Assembly (NCBI RefSeq): GCF_031451695.1
Contig: NZ_JARWAM010000003.1
Location: 248,001 to 312,000, forward strand
Direction of reading: 5' to 3'
Origin: Franzmannia qiaohouensis
GTDB taxonomy: Bacteria > Pseudomonadota > Gammaproteobacteria > Pseudomonadales > Halomonadaceae
Length of the DNA: 64,000 nt
Shown: positions 17,463-25,709 of the stretch, piece by piece
How positions within the stretch are numbered: the first letter of the stretch is position 1
How the letters are laid out: the number at the start of each line of letters is the position of its first letter
Translations under genes and position numbers: made by a program
Notes under the pieces: generated by a model
The model's database searches: none
Seen by the model: only the letters and a program-made list of their open reading frames with translations
What the model was told of the DNA's origin: nothing

Positions 17463-18291
17463 GGGCGCTCTCCTCGTCACTTGGCCCGCCGGCGATCAAC
17501 TCCCGGCCGAGCTCACGGATCAACTGGCGGCGATAGGCCGCCGTGGCATGGGCATCGTCCTCGGCGCCCAAGGACCAGGCGAGGGCGTTGAGGGCCTCGC
17601 TCGGGTCATCGTGGCGGGCGAACTCGCGACTCACTGGGCGATCTGCGACGCCACCCACGCCGAGGGTGACGCGGTCGCTGTCGATCACCGCCGCCAGCGC
17701 GACAATGGCGAAGTCACCATGGCGCATGGCCACTTCGTGGAAGCGGTACTCCGCGCCCGGCCTCGCCAGGGGAAACCGCACCTCGGTGATCAGCTCGTCG
17801 GGGTGGCGGTCGGTGGTCAGTACGCCCTGGAAGAAGTCGCGAGCCGCCACCCGCCGCACCTTGCCGCGCCGGTTCTCGAGCACCACCTCACCTCCCAGGG
17901 TGGCCAGACACAGCGGCAGCTCGGCGCTGGGATCGGCGTGGGCGATCGAGCCGCACACCGTGCCGCGGTTACGGGTCTGCCAATGGCCGATCCAGGGCAT
18001 CGCCTGGGCCAGCAACGGGACCGCCCCGGCGAGACCGGGGTACTCGAGTAGTTCGGCCTGGGTCACCCCGGCGCCCACGGCCAGATGGTCATCACGACGC
18101 TCGATGTAGTGCAGGTCCTCGATACCCGCGATATCGATCAGCCGCTTGGGCTGGGCCAGGCGCATGTTGAGCACCGCCATCAACGACTGCCCCCCGGCGA
18201 TCAGCCGAGCGTCGTCCCCAGCCTCATACAGCAGCTCGCAGGCCTCGCGACGGCTCGACGGGCGCAGATAATCGAAAGCAGCAGGTTTCAT
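17446..18291 (-). CDS. hmfB: FAD-binding subunit of molybdenum dehydrogenase, probable furoyl-CoA dehydrogenase HmfB
   Basis: The medium subunit (281 residues) binds FAD and hands electrons to the acceptor. The FAD motifs AGGQSLMAVLNMRLAQP (about 32-48) and RNRGTVCGSIAHADPSAELP (about 107-126) are the signature of CoxM/XDH-FAD subunits, and FFQGVLTTDRHPDELITEV lies in the usual C-terminal region. The start ATG overlaps the hmfA stop in the ATGA arrangement (18288-18291). A frame extending far upstream is an antisense-like artefact of hmfA's high GC. Confidence 0.85.
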   Translation of the reverse strand: MKPAAFDYLRPSSRREACELLYEAGDDARLIAGGQSLMAVLNMRLAQPKRLIDIAGIEDLHYIERRDDHLAVGAGVTQAELLEYPGLAGAVPLLAQAMPWIGHWQTRNRGTVCGSIAHADPSAELPLCLATLGGEVVLENRRGKVRRVAARDFFQGVLTTDRHPDELITEVRFPLARPGAEYRFHEVAMRHGDFAIVALAAVIDSDRVTLGVGGVADRPVSREFARHDDPSEALNALAWSLGAEDDAHATAAYRRQLIRELGRELIAGGPSDEESAHARQG

Positions 18292-21278
18292 GAGCGACCT
18301 CCCCGGCCGGCGAACAGGACCTTGAGGCGCTGCCACAGCGACAGCCGTGGTGCGGCGCCGCCCATGCGCTGGGCCAGGCGAGCGAAGATCTGGCCGATGA
18401 TCATTCGCGAGGCGCTTTGCAGCATGCGCCCGCCCACCGAGGCGACCTTGCCGCCCACGGCGGCGTCGTAGTCGTAGTCGAGTCGTGTCTGGCCGCCCTC
18501 GATCTCGGTCAGCCGAATTTGCGCACTGCCCTCCGCCGAGCCCATGGCGCTGATGCCGGCCCCGGAGAGCCGCAGAACGTGCGGAGGGTCGAGGTCGGAG
18601 AGTGCCACCCGCGCGTCGAAGCGCGCGCGGATCATCCCCACGCCGACGGTGACATCGGCGCGGTAGGCGTTCTCGCCGGTAAGTTCCAGGGCATGGCAGC
18701 CAGGGATGATCGCCTGCAGGGTCTCGGGATCGAGCAGGGTGTCGAAGACTGCCTGAGGGCTGCCCGGCAGCGTCACCGAGTCGCTGGCGGTGAGCCGCGA
18801 GCCGCCACCAGATGCGGGAGCCGTCTGATCCTCGCCCACTCCTTTGGGCCGCGGAGGCTCCTCGATGCCGATCAGAGTGCGCACCTTGGACGGTGTCAGC
18901 GGCAACTCGATGTCCGCGATGCCCAGCGCATCGGCCACGGCATTGGCGATGCACACCGGGGTGCTCATGTTGTTGCCCTCGCCGACCCCCTTGGCACCCA
19001 GCGGGGTGAACGGCGACGGCGTCTCCCTGTGCAGGATCAGTGGTTCAGGCACCTCGACGCTGGTCGGTACGAGGTAGTCAGCGAAGGTGCCGGACTGGAA
19101 GCTGCCGTCATCACCGTAAGCGAATTCTTCCATGAGAGCGGCACCCAACCCTTGGGCGAAGGCACCGCGCACCTGGCCGTCGACAAGATCCGGATTGAGC
19201 ATACGCCCGGCATCGTGGAGCGTGACGTAGCGGTCCAGATGCAACTTGCCGGTGATCCGGTCGATCTCTACACCGCAGTAGTCGAAGATGAAGCCATAGC
19301 ACAAGGAGCTGTTGATCAGGTCGTTGTCATCCGGGGCAGCCAGTTCGGGCGGCGACCAGAAGGCCGTTTCGCGAAGCCCACCCGGCTCGTTATCCGGTAG
19401 CGTCCCCGGCGCCCAGTGGGTAGCACCAGCGAGACGCGCAAACGGCATCGACAACTCGCTGTCTTCCACCAGTACGCGGCTGGCAGCGAAACGGACACGC
19501 TCGACATCGACGTCCCATTGGGCGGCGGCGATACCGGCCAGGCGCTCACGCACCTTGAGTGCCGCCAAGTAGACCGCACCGGCCACGGCACCGGAAAAGC
19601 GGCTGGAGTAGTTGCCCGAGGCGATCGACCAGGCGTCCTTGCCAGTGTCGAGTTCCACATTGACGCTGATCGACTCCAGCGGCACCCCAAGTACCTCGGC
19701 GATCACCTGGGCGACCACCGTGCGATGGCCCTGCCCCTGAGGGGTCGAGGAGACATGAGCGCTGATGTCACCAAGCGGCCCCACGCTGATCGTCGCGGTG
19801 CTCACCGCCCCGTTCTTGGGACCGGCCTTGCGCCGCTCCTCGGGCGTCATGGCGGTGGTGATATACCCCATGTTGGAGATCGAGGGTTCCACCGCCACGG
19901 TATAGCCTATGCCATAGAGCCGCCCCTCGCGCCGTGCCGCCTCACGGCGCGCCAGCAACTCGTCCAGCCCGCCTTCACGAACACCCTGTTCTACCGAGGC
20001 GGGATAGTCGCCGGAGTCGAGCAGAGCCCCGGCCGCGGCGCGGTAGGGGAAACTCCCGGACGGCACCAGGTTGCGGCGGATCACCTCGAGAGGATCGAGG
20101 TCGAGTTCCACGGCGATGCGCTGCATCAACCGCTCGAGGGCGAAATAGACCTGGGGGCCGCCGAAGCCACGGTTGAGTCCCGTAGGCGTCTTGTTGGTCA
20201 GCGCGACGCGGTTGCGCACGGAGAGATGTTCGATGGCGTAAGCACCGGTAAGGTTGCCGTGCATGCGATAGAAGGTGGCCGGCTCAGGAGCGCGCAGATA
20301 GGCCCCGCAGTCGTCGACCTGATCCCAGTGCAGGGCAGTGACACGACCGTCATGGGTCACCGCGGCTTCGATCTCGGTCACTCGATTGGTGGCCGAAGAG
20401 GCGCCTTGCAGGTGCTCGAGACGATCCTCCACCCACTTGACCGGGGCGCCGGCCTTTCGTGCGGCCAGGCCCATCATCACCACATAGGGAAACACCCCCT
20501 GTTTGATGCCGAAGCTGCCCCCGGAGTCCGGCGGGGTACGCAGGCGCAGGCGGTTGCCGGGCACCTTGAGTGCACGGGCCATCACCGAGTGCAGTGCGTA
20601 GGGGCCCTGAAAGTTGGAGAGCACATCATAGCTAGCATTCGCCGGGTCATACTCGGCGATCACCACATAGCACTCCATCGGCGTACAGGAGCTGCGCGGG
20701 ACACGCACCTTGATCGAGATGCGGCGCTCGGCCTCGGCGAAGGCTCGCTCGGGGTCGCCATAACGGAAGTAGCGCTCGCTGACCACGTTGCTGCCCACCG
20801 CCTCGTGAAGCAGCGGGGCGTCTTCGGCGATAGCCGTTTCGGTGTCCACCGCAACGGGCAGCGTCTGGTACTCGACGCGGATGGCGTCAAGGGCATCCTC
20901 GGCGAGGTAGCGGCTCTCGGCCATCACCACGGCGACCGGCTCGCCGACATAGCGCACCTTGTCGACCGCGAGGCACCAGTGCTCCATGGGCTGGCGCACG
21001 CCTACGGGAAACGGCTGCGCCCAGCGCTTGATATCCTCGCCGGTGAGTACGGCGTGCACGCCGGGCATGGTCAGCGCGGCTGTGACATCCACCTGGGTCA
21101 GGCGTGCATGGGCGTGGGGTGAGCGCAACACCGCGGCATGCAGGGTGCCCGGCATAACCGCAAGATCATCGGCGTAGCGGCCATGGCCACGCAGCAGGGT
21201 ATCGTCCTCGACGCGCTGCTGCCGACGGCCAATCTGGCCCGACTGACCCTCCCGCATGGTTGGCTCGAAATAGTTCAT
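18288..21278 (-). CDS. hmfA: Molybdopterin subunit fused to a CoxG-like domain, probable furoyl-CoA dehydrogenase HmfA
   Basis: The catalytic subunit would hydroxylate the 5-position of 2-furoyl-CoA at a molybdenum centre. The 996-residue protein has the small XDH/CODH domain (about 25-130; TLLRGHGRYADDLAV), the molybdopterin-binding domain (about 150-800; DSGGSFGIKQG, GLNRGFGGPQ and TPQGQGHRTV) and the active-site glutamate motif KGVGEGNN near 765. After a linker, residues about 825-970 form a CoxG/SRPBCC domain (SVTLPGSPQAVFDTLLDPE, then IIPGC), normally a separate protein. The start has GGAG upstream and is the first gene of the operon. Similarity alone cannot separate furoyl-CoA from other CoA-thioester or N-heterocycle substrates; the operon context does. 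Confidence 0.75.
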   Translation of the reverse strand: MNYFEPTMREGQSGQIGRRQQRVEDDTLLRGHGRYADDLAVMPGTLHAAVLRSPHAHARLTQVDVTAALTMPGVHAVLTGEDIKRWAQPFPVGVRQPMEHWCLAVDKVRYVGEPVAVVMAESRYLAEDALDAIRVEYQTLPVAVDTETAIAEDAPLLHEAVGSNVVSERYFRYGDPERAFAEAERRISIKVRVPRSSCTPMECYVVIAEYDPANASYDVLSNFQGPYALHSVMARALKVPGNRLRLRTPPDSGGSFGIKQGVFPYVVMMGLAARKAGAPVKWVEDRLEHLQGASSATNRVTEIEAAVTHDGRVTALHWDQVDDCGAYLRAPEPATFYRMHGNLTGAYAIEHLSVRNRVALTNKTPTGLNRGFGGPQVYFALERLMQRIAVELDLDPLEVIRRNLVPSGSFPYRAAAGALLDSGDYPASVEQGVREGGLDELLARREAARREGRLYGIGYTVAVEPSISNMGYITTAMTPEERRKAGPKNGAVSTATISVGPLGDISAHVSSTPQGQGHRTVVAQVIAEVLGVPLESISVNVELDTGKDAWSIASGNYSSRFSGAVAGAVYLAALKVRERLAGIAAAQWDVDVERVRFAASRVLVEDSELSMPFARLAGATHWAPGTLPDNEPGGLRETAFWSPPELAAPDDNDLINSSLCYGFIFDYCGVEIDRITGKLHLDRYVTLHDAGRMLNPDLVDGQVRGAFAQGLGAALMEEFAYGDDGSFQSGTFADYLVPTSVEVPEPLILHRETPSPFTPLGAKGVGEGNNMSTPVCIANAVADALGIADIELPLTPSKVRTLIGIEEPPRPKGVGEDQTAPASGGGSRLTASDSVTLPGSPQAVFDTLLDPETLQAIIPGCHALELTGENAYRADVTVGVGMIRARFDARVALSDLDPPHVLRLSGAGISAMGSAEGSAQIRLTEIEGGQTRLDYDYDAAVGGKVASVGGRMLQSASRMIIGQIFARLAQRMGGAAPRLSLWQRLKVLFAGRGGRS

Positions 21279-21334
21279 TCAGCTCTCCACGATGGCCGTG
21301 TCGGAATCAGTTGCCATCTAGAGAGGAGTCTATG

Positions 21335-21350
21335 GAGCGATGCATCGCTC
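21335..21350. promoter_or_regulatory. 16-bp perfect palindrome upstream of hmfA
   Basis: GAGCGATGCATCGCTC is a perfect palindrome 57-72 bp before the hmfA ATG, in the 254-bp gap between hmfA and purC. It is an operator candidate or a leader hairpin. AraC regulators usually use direct repeats, so another regulator may bind it. Confidence 0.4.
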
Positions 21351-21465
21351 GGCCTTGCCCGGCGGGCTGGAGTTTGGCCCTGGCATCGGCTGATTTACCC
21401 GAGAGTCTGAATTGCTACCAAAGGATAAGGAGCCGTCAGCAGAGCAGATACGCGCCTCCCGAATA

Positions 21466-21495
21466 CAGGAAGGCGGCCCTGGGGCCGCCTTCCTG
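21466..21495 (-). terminator. Hairpin after purC
   Basis: A perfect 13-bp stem (arms 21466-21478 and 21483-21495, core AGGCGGCC) with a 4-nt loop lies 38 bp after the purC stop and before the furoate operon promoter region. No clear U tract follows. Confidence 0.6.
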
Positions 21496-21532
21496 TCATG
21501 ACGCTGGAATGTTTCTTCAGCAGATGGCTGAC

Positions 21533-22246
21533 TCAGTCGAAATCGACGCCAATCCGCCGGCCGACCTCTTCGTAGGCCTCGATCACGCCGCCCAGCCCCT
21601 GGCGGAAGCGGTCCTTGTCGAGCTTCTCGCGGGTCTCGGCGTCCCACAGCCGGCAGCCGTCGGGGGAGAACTCATCGCCGAGCACGATCTGGCCGTGGAA
21701 TAGCCCGAACTCCAACTTGTAGTCGACCAGCAGCAGGCCGCCGTCGGCGAACAGCGCCTTGAGCACATCGTTGACCTTGAAGGTCAGCGCCTTCATCTCG
21801 GCGAGCTGCTCGGGCGTCGCCCAGCCGAAGCTCTCGGCCAGCGACTCGTTGATCATCGGGTCGTGCTGGGCATCGTTCTTGAGGAACAGCTCGAAGGTCG
21901 GCGGGTTCAGCTCGATGCCCTCCTCGACCCCCAGGCGCCGCACCAGGCTGCCGGCGGCGATATTGCGCACCACGCACTCCACCGGGATCATCTCGAGCTT
22001 CTTGACCACGCACTCGGTGTCCGAGAACAGGCCGTCGAAGTGGGTGGGAATGCCCGCCGCCTCGAGCTTGTGCATGATGAAGGCGTTGAACTTGTTGTTG
22101 ACCATGCCCTTGCGCGCCAGCGACTCCATGCGCTCACCGTCGAAGGCGCTGGTGTCGTCGCGGAAGTGCAGGATCATGCGCTCGGGATCGTCGGTGTGGT
22201 AGACCGACTTGGCCTTGCCGGCGTAGAGCTGTTGACGCTTTTCCAT
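21533..22246 (-). CDS. purC: Phosphoribosylaminoimidazole-succinocarboxamide synthase (SAICAR synthetase)
   Basis: PurC joins CAIR and aspartate with ATP in purine synthesis. The protein is 237 residues, the standard bacterial length. Family motifs include LYAGKAKSVYHTDDP at the N-terminus, VVRNIAAGSLVRRLGVEEG and LVDYKLEFGLF near residue 175. It is the last gene of a dapA-bamC-(MBL)-purC run on the minus strand, the same order as in E. coli apart from the MBL gene. It is followed by a strong hairpin. Confidence 0.96.
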   Translation of the reverse strand: MEKRQQLYAGKAKSVYHTDDPERMILHFRDDTSAFDGERMESLARKGMVNNKFNAFIMHKLEAAGIPTHFDGLFSDTECVVKKLEMIPVECVVRNIAAGSLVRRLGVEEGIELNPPTFELFLKNDAQHDPMINESLAESFGWATPEQLAEMKALTFKVNDVLKALFADGGLLLVDYKLEFGLFHGQIVLGDEFSPDGCRLWDAETREKLDKDRFRQGLGGVIEAYEEVGRRIGVDFD

Positions 22247-22290
22247 GGGAGCGGTCTCCGCAAAAAATCACTGTTGAGTCAAGCGGCCGA

Positions 22291-23097
22291 TCAGGCGATG
22301 CGCTGCCAGGCCAGGCCGTGATCCTGGGCGGCCACCGAGAGCCGCGAATCGTCGCCGTCGAGCAGCGGCGTCAGGGTATCCAGCACGCGCTCGGGGCAGT
22401 TGTTATGTTCCGAAAGATGCGAGCAGACGATGCGCTGCAGCCGGTCGAGCCCCAGGCGCGGCAGCAGCGCCGCGGCCTGGACGTTGGCCAGGTGCCCCCA
22501 GTCGCCGCCCACGCGACGCTTGAGGCTCGCCGGATAGGGCCCCTCGGCGAGCATCTGCACGTCGTGGTTGCACTCCAGGACCAGCGCGTCGCAGCCGTGG
22601 AAGGCCTCGGCGACGTGGGCGGTGGGATGGCCGAGGTCGGTCAGCACGCCGAGGCTGCGGCCATGGGCATGGAAGCGAAACTGCACCGGCTCGCAGGCAT
22701 CGTGGGGCACCGTCACCGGGTCGATCTCCAGGCCGTTGATGACGAAACGCTGCTGCGGCGTGACCCAGTGGTGGTGAGGTAGCGTGCCGAGTCGGCCGCT
22801 ACGCATGGTACCGGGCGTCAGATAGACCGGCAGCCGATAGCGGCGCGCCAGCGCGCCGACCCCACGCACATGGTCACCGTGCTCGTGACTGACCAGTATC
22901 GCATCGAGCTGCGAGGGGTGCAGGTCGAAGCGCGCCAGGCGCTTCTCGGCTTCGCGCATGCCGAAACCGCAGTCGACCAGCACCCGGGTCTCGCCGTCAC
23001 ACACCAGGGTGGCGTTGCCCTTGCTGCCACTGCCCAGCGAGGCAAAGCGCAGTACCGCCGAGGCATGCTGGGCGCGCCCCTCCTCCACGTCCGACAT
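22291..23097 (-). CDS. MBL-fold metallohydrolase, WalJ/YycJ type
   Basis: A 268-residue metallo-beta-lactamase-fold protein. The motif SLGSGSKGNATLVCDG is the N-terminal signature of the YycJ-like group, and SHEHGDHVRGVGAL gives the HxHxDH metal site, with CNHD and CSHLSEHN giving later ligands. Members are thought to be exonucleases or other phosphoesterases; the substrate here is unknown. Its ATG overlaps the bamC stop by one base (TGATG), so it is translationally coupled. It sits between bamC and purC. Confidence 0.8.
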   Translation of the reverse strand: MSDVEEGRAQHASAVLRFASLGSGSKGNATLVCDGETRVLVDCGFGMREAEKRLARFDLHPSQLDAILVSHEHGDHVRGVGALARRYRLPVYLTPGTMRSGRLGTLPHHHWVTPQQRFVINGLEIDPVTVPHDACEPVQFRFHAHGRSLGVLTDLGHPTAHVAEAFHGCDALVLECNHDVQMLAEGPYPASLKRRVGGDWGHLANVQAAALLPRLGLDRLQRIVCSHLSEHNNCPERVLDTLTPLLDGDDSRLSVAAQDHGLAWQRIA

Positions 23098-24062
23098 CAG
23101 CGCAGCAGGGCGGCAACGCGGTCGAGCAGCTCACGGGTGTCCTCGGCGGTAAGCTCCTTGTCGCTCTCGTTGGTCACCCGTACCCGGGTCTCGCCGCCGG
23201 GCGCCTGGTCGAGGCGCAGGCGCAGCCACTGGGCGGTCTGGCGCACATCGGGACTGAACACGATGGAGAACACCCCGCGGTTGCGTTCGCTGGCGGTCAT
23301 GTACTCGAGCAGGAAGTCGCGGTTGGCCTCATCGCTCTCGAGCAGCAGCTCGCGGTTCTCCTGGGTGAAGTTGCGCGACAGCTGATACTCCATCTCGGCC
23401 CAGGCGCGCTCCATGTCGGCGGCCAGCAGCAGCTGCCAGCTATCGTCGCTGCGTTCCAGGCGCACGGTCTCCTGCTGCTGCTGTGCACGCTGGGTCGCCA
23501 GCGCCGAGGCACTGGCGGTGCGGCTCTCGGCGGTCAGGAAGTCGTTGAGGGCGTCGAGACACTGGGTGTGCACGGCACCGCCCTGCTCGCAGCGCACCTC
23601 GGTGGCGCCGCTGCGCACCCCGGGCTGCAGGGTGAAGGTCGCCTCGCTGGTGGCCAGTACGCCGCGCTGGGGGCTGCTATCGGTCACGCTGAGCCCCTGG
23701 CGGCGGCTAAAGTCCTCGACCCGCGGCCACACGTCGCCGGCATCGGCGTTGACCAGCAGCCAGCGGTCGCCACCTGATTCGCGGCGCTCGACGAAGTCGC
23801 GCTGGCCGCCCCGTGCCACCGCATCGGGGCGCGGCGCACGGAAGCGGCCGTCGCTGGCGACGAACTCGCCGCGCGCCTCGGGCACCGGCATGATATCGCG
23901 GTAGCGGCTCTGGTCGCGGGTCTCGGGCAGCACCAGCGGCCGGCCCTGCTGCGCCTCGGCGTAGTCGATATTGCGGTCGTGAAAATAGCCATCGCGGGCG
24001 CAGCCGGCGGTCACCAGAGCGATCGATACGACGAGCGGCATCCATTTCAGCGCAGGGTTCAT
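23097..24062 (-). CDS. bamC: Outer membrane protein assembly factor BamC (lipoprotein)
   Basis: BamC is a lipoprotein of the BAM complex that inserts beta-barrel proteins into the outer membrane. The 321-residue protein begins with a lipoprotein signal: MNPALKW, a hydrophobic stretch and the lipobox VTAGC. Two helix-grip domains follow, with DSWQLLLAADMERAWAEMEYQ in the second. Position right after dapA supports the call, because BamC sequences are divergent. The ATG at 24062 has AAGGTGG upstream; the longer open frame runs into dapA and is rejected. Confidence 0.88.
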   Translation of the reverse strand: MNPALKWMPLVVSIALVTAGCARDGYFHDRNIDYAEAQQGRPLVLPETRDQSRYRDIMPVPEARGEFVASDGRFRAPRPDAVARGGQRDFVERRESGGDRWLLVNADAGDVWPRVEDFSRRQGLSVTDSSPQRGVLATSEATFTLQPGVRSGATEVRCEQGGAVHTQCLDALNDFLTAESRTASASALATQRAQQQQETVRLERSDDSWQLLLAADMERAWAEMEYQLSRNFTQENRELLLESDEANRDFLLEYMTASERNRGVFSIVFSPDVRQTAQWLRLRLDQAPGGETRVRVTNESDKELTAEDTRELLDRVAALLR

Positions 24063-24109
24063 GCATCCACCTTGTTGAGAGTCCACGGGAGCTGTCAGCG
24101 GTACGTCAT

Positions 24110-24994
24110 TCAGTCGTCGATGACGCCGGCCAGCTGCAGCGCTTCGCTGACCGTGGAGTGATATTTCTCGGACAGCCAGGTCATCGGCAGGCGAATGCCG
24201 GCCTCGGCATAGCCCATGCGGTTCAGCGCCCACTTGACCGGGATCGGGTTGGACTCGATGCCCAGATTGGTGTGCAGCGGCATCAGCCGGGTGTTGATCG
24301 AGTGCGCAGTCTCGGTATCGCCGGCCACCGCCGCAGCGCACAGCTCGTGCATCGCCTTGGGGGCGACGTTGGCGGTCACCGAGATATCGCCATGGCCGCC
24401 CATCAGCATGAAGTCGCAGGCGGTGGCGTCGTCGCCGGAGTAGAGCTTGAAGTCGCTGCCCTCGAGGCGGCCGATCAGGTCCTCGGCGCGCTCCAGGTTA
24501 CCGGTGGCATCCTTGAGACCGATGATGTTGTCGATCTCGGCCAGGCGCAGCACGGTCTCGTTGTAGAGATCCGAGCAGGTGCGCCCCGGCACGTTGTAGA
24601 GAATCACCGGCAGGTTGGCGCCTTCGGCCACCGCCTTGAAGTGCTGGTACAAGCCTTCCTGGGTCGGCTTGTTATAGTAGGGACATACCGACAGGCAGTA
24701 GTCGGCGCCCACTTCCTTGGCGTAGCGCGCCAGCTCCACCGCTTCGGAGGTGGCATTGGCCCCGGTCCCGGCAATCACCGGAATCCGCCCCGCCACCTCT
24801 TCCACCACCGTGCGGATCACGTCGAAGTGCTCGGCGAAGGACATGGTGGTCGGCTCGCCGGTGGTGCCGGCGGCGACGATGGCGTCGGTACCGTTCTCCA
24901 GGTGGAAGTTGACCAGGCGGCGCAGCGCCGGCCAATCGATCTCGCCGGTCACCTTCATTGGCGTCGCCAGGGCAACCATACTGCCTGTGATCAT
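24110..24994 (-). CDS. dapA: 4-hydroxy-tetrahydrodipicolinate synthase
   Basis: DapA condenses pyruvate with aspartate semialdehyde in lysine and diaminopimelate synthesis. From ATG 24994 the protein is 294 residues (E. coli 292). Visible motifs are GTTGEPTTM with the pocket threonines, SVCPYYNKPTQEG with the catalytic tyrosine, LYNVPGRT and the Schiff-base lysine in IIGLKDATGNLER. It heads the bamC-MBL-purC run and is divergent from bcp. Confidence 0.97.
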   Translation of the reverse strand: MITGSMVALATPMKVTGEIDWPALRRLVNFHLENGTDAIVAAGTTGEPTTMSFAEHFDVIRTVVEEVAGRIPVIAGTGANATSEAVELARYAKEVGADYCLSVCPYYNKPTQEGLYQHFKAVAEGANLPVILYNVPGRTCSDLYNETVLRLAEIDNIIGLKDATGNLERAEDLIGRLEGSDFKLYSGDDATACDFMLMGGHGDISVTANVAPKAMHELCAAAVAGDTETAHSINTRLMPLHTNLGIESNPIPVKWALNRMGYAEAGIRLPMTWLSEKYHSTVSEALQLAGVIDD

Positions 24995-25208
24995 GCTCTG
25001 TTCCTCTCGAAAACCGTGGCCTGCCAGCGCTTTTCCCGATCGTAAATCCTCGGGGACAGGCATTCAGGGGCTAGATGGTACTCAGGCGGCGAAAGTCTGT
25101 ACAGAACCCGATGCGAGTCAGTGACGATTGCCGACGCGGCGCTTTACAGCGCGCGGCGGGTTGCGTGTAATCGTAGCGCGTTGTTTCACTCAGCCTAGAG
25201 GAGCTCCC

Positions 25209-25682
25209 ATGAGCGTCAGCCCCGGCCAGCACGTGCCCGATTTCACCGCCGCCGCCACCGGCGACACCACCATCACCCTGTCCGAACTGCAGGGCCAGCA
25301 GGTGGTGATCTACTTCTACCCCAAGGCCAGCACCCCGGGCTGTACCACCGAGGGTGGCGACTTTCGCGACCACAAGGCGGCCTTCGACGCCGCCAACACC
25401 GTGATCATCGGCGTCTCGCGCGACGGTCTGCGCGCCCAGGAGAACTTCAAGGCCAAGCAGGGCTTCAATTTCGCGCTGATCTCCGACAAGGACGAGGCAG
25501 TGTGCCAGCTGTTCGACGTTATCAAGCTCAAGAAGATGTACGGCAAGGAGCATCTCGGCGTCGAGCGCAGCACCTTCCTGATCGATGCCGACGGCAAACT
25601 CGCCCAGGAGTGGCGCGGGGTCAAGGTCAAGGGCCACGTCGAGGAGGTGCTCACGGCGGCCCAGGCGCTGCACGCCGGCTGA
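25209..25682 (+). CDS. bcp: Peroxiredoxin, Bcp/PrxQ type
   Basis: A thioredoxin-dependent thiol peroxidase of 157 residues. FYPKASTPGCTTEGGDFRD places the peroxidatic Cys at 45. The usual second Cys five residues on (E. coli Cys50) is Gly here, while Cys99 is kept, so the enzyme may resolve through Cys99 or work as a 1-Cys type. The ATG at 25209 follows GAGGAGCTCCC; an upstream extension of the frame lacks support. The gene is convergent with the AI-2E transporter and shares a palindromic terminator with it. Confidence 0.93.
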   Translation: MSVSPGQHVPDFTAAATGDTTITLSELQGQQVVIYFYPKASTPGCTTEGGDFRDHKAAFDAANTVIIGVSRDGLRAQENFKAKQGFNFALISDKDEAVCQLFDVIKLKKMYGKEHLGVERSTFLIDADGKLAQEWRGVKVKGHVEEVLTAAQALHAG

Positions 25683-25689
25683 GCCGGCC

Positions 25690-25709
25690 GGCCCCGCCGC
25701 GGCGGGGCC
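25690..25709. terminator. Shared palindromic terminator between bcp and the AI-2E gene
   Basis: A 20-bp perfect GC palindrome (GGCCCCGCCG and its complement) lies between the convergent genes, 7 bp after the bcp stop, and its last base belongs to the facing stop codon. No U tract is seen on either side. Confidence 0.5.

Noticed and set aside
12244..21278. Xanthine, nicotinate or CO dehydrogenase cluster
   Set aside because: The CoA ligase and crotonase-fold gene in the same operon fit a CoA-thioester substrate better; no coxD/E or purine genes are present.
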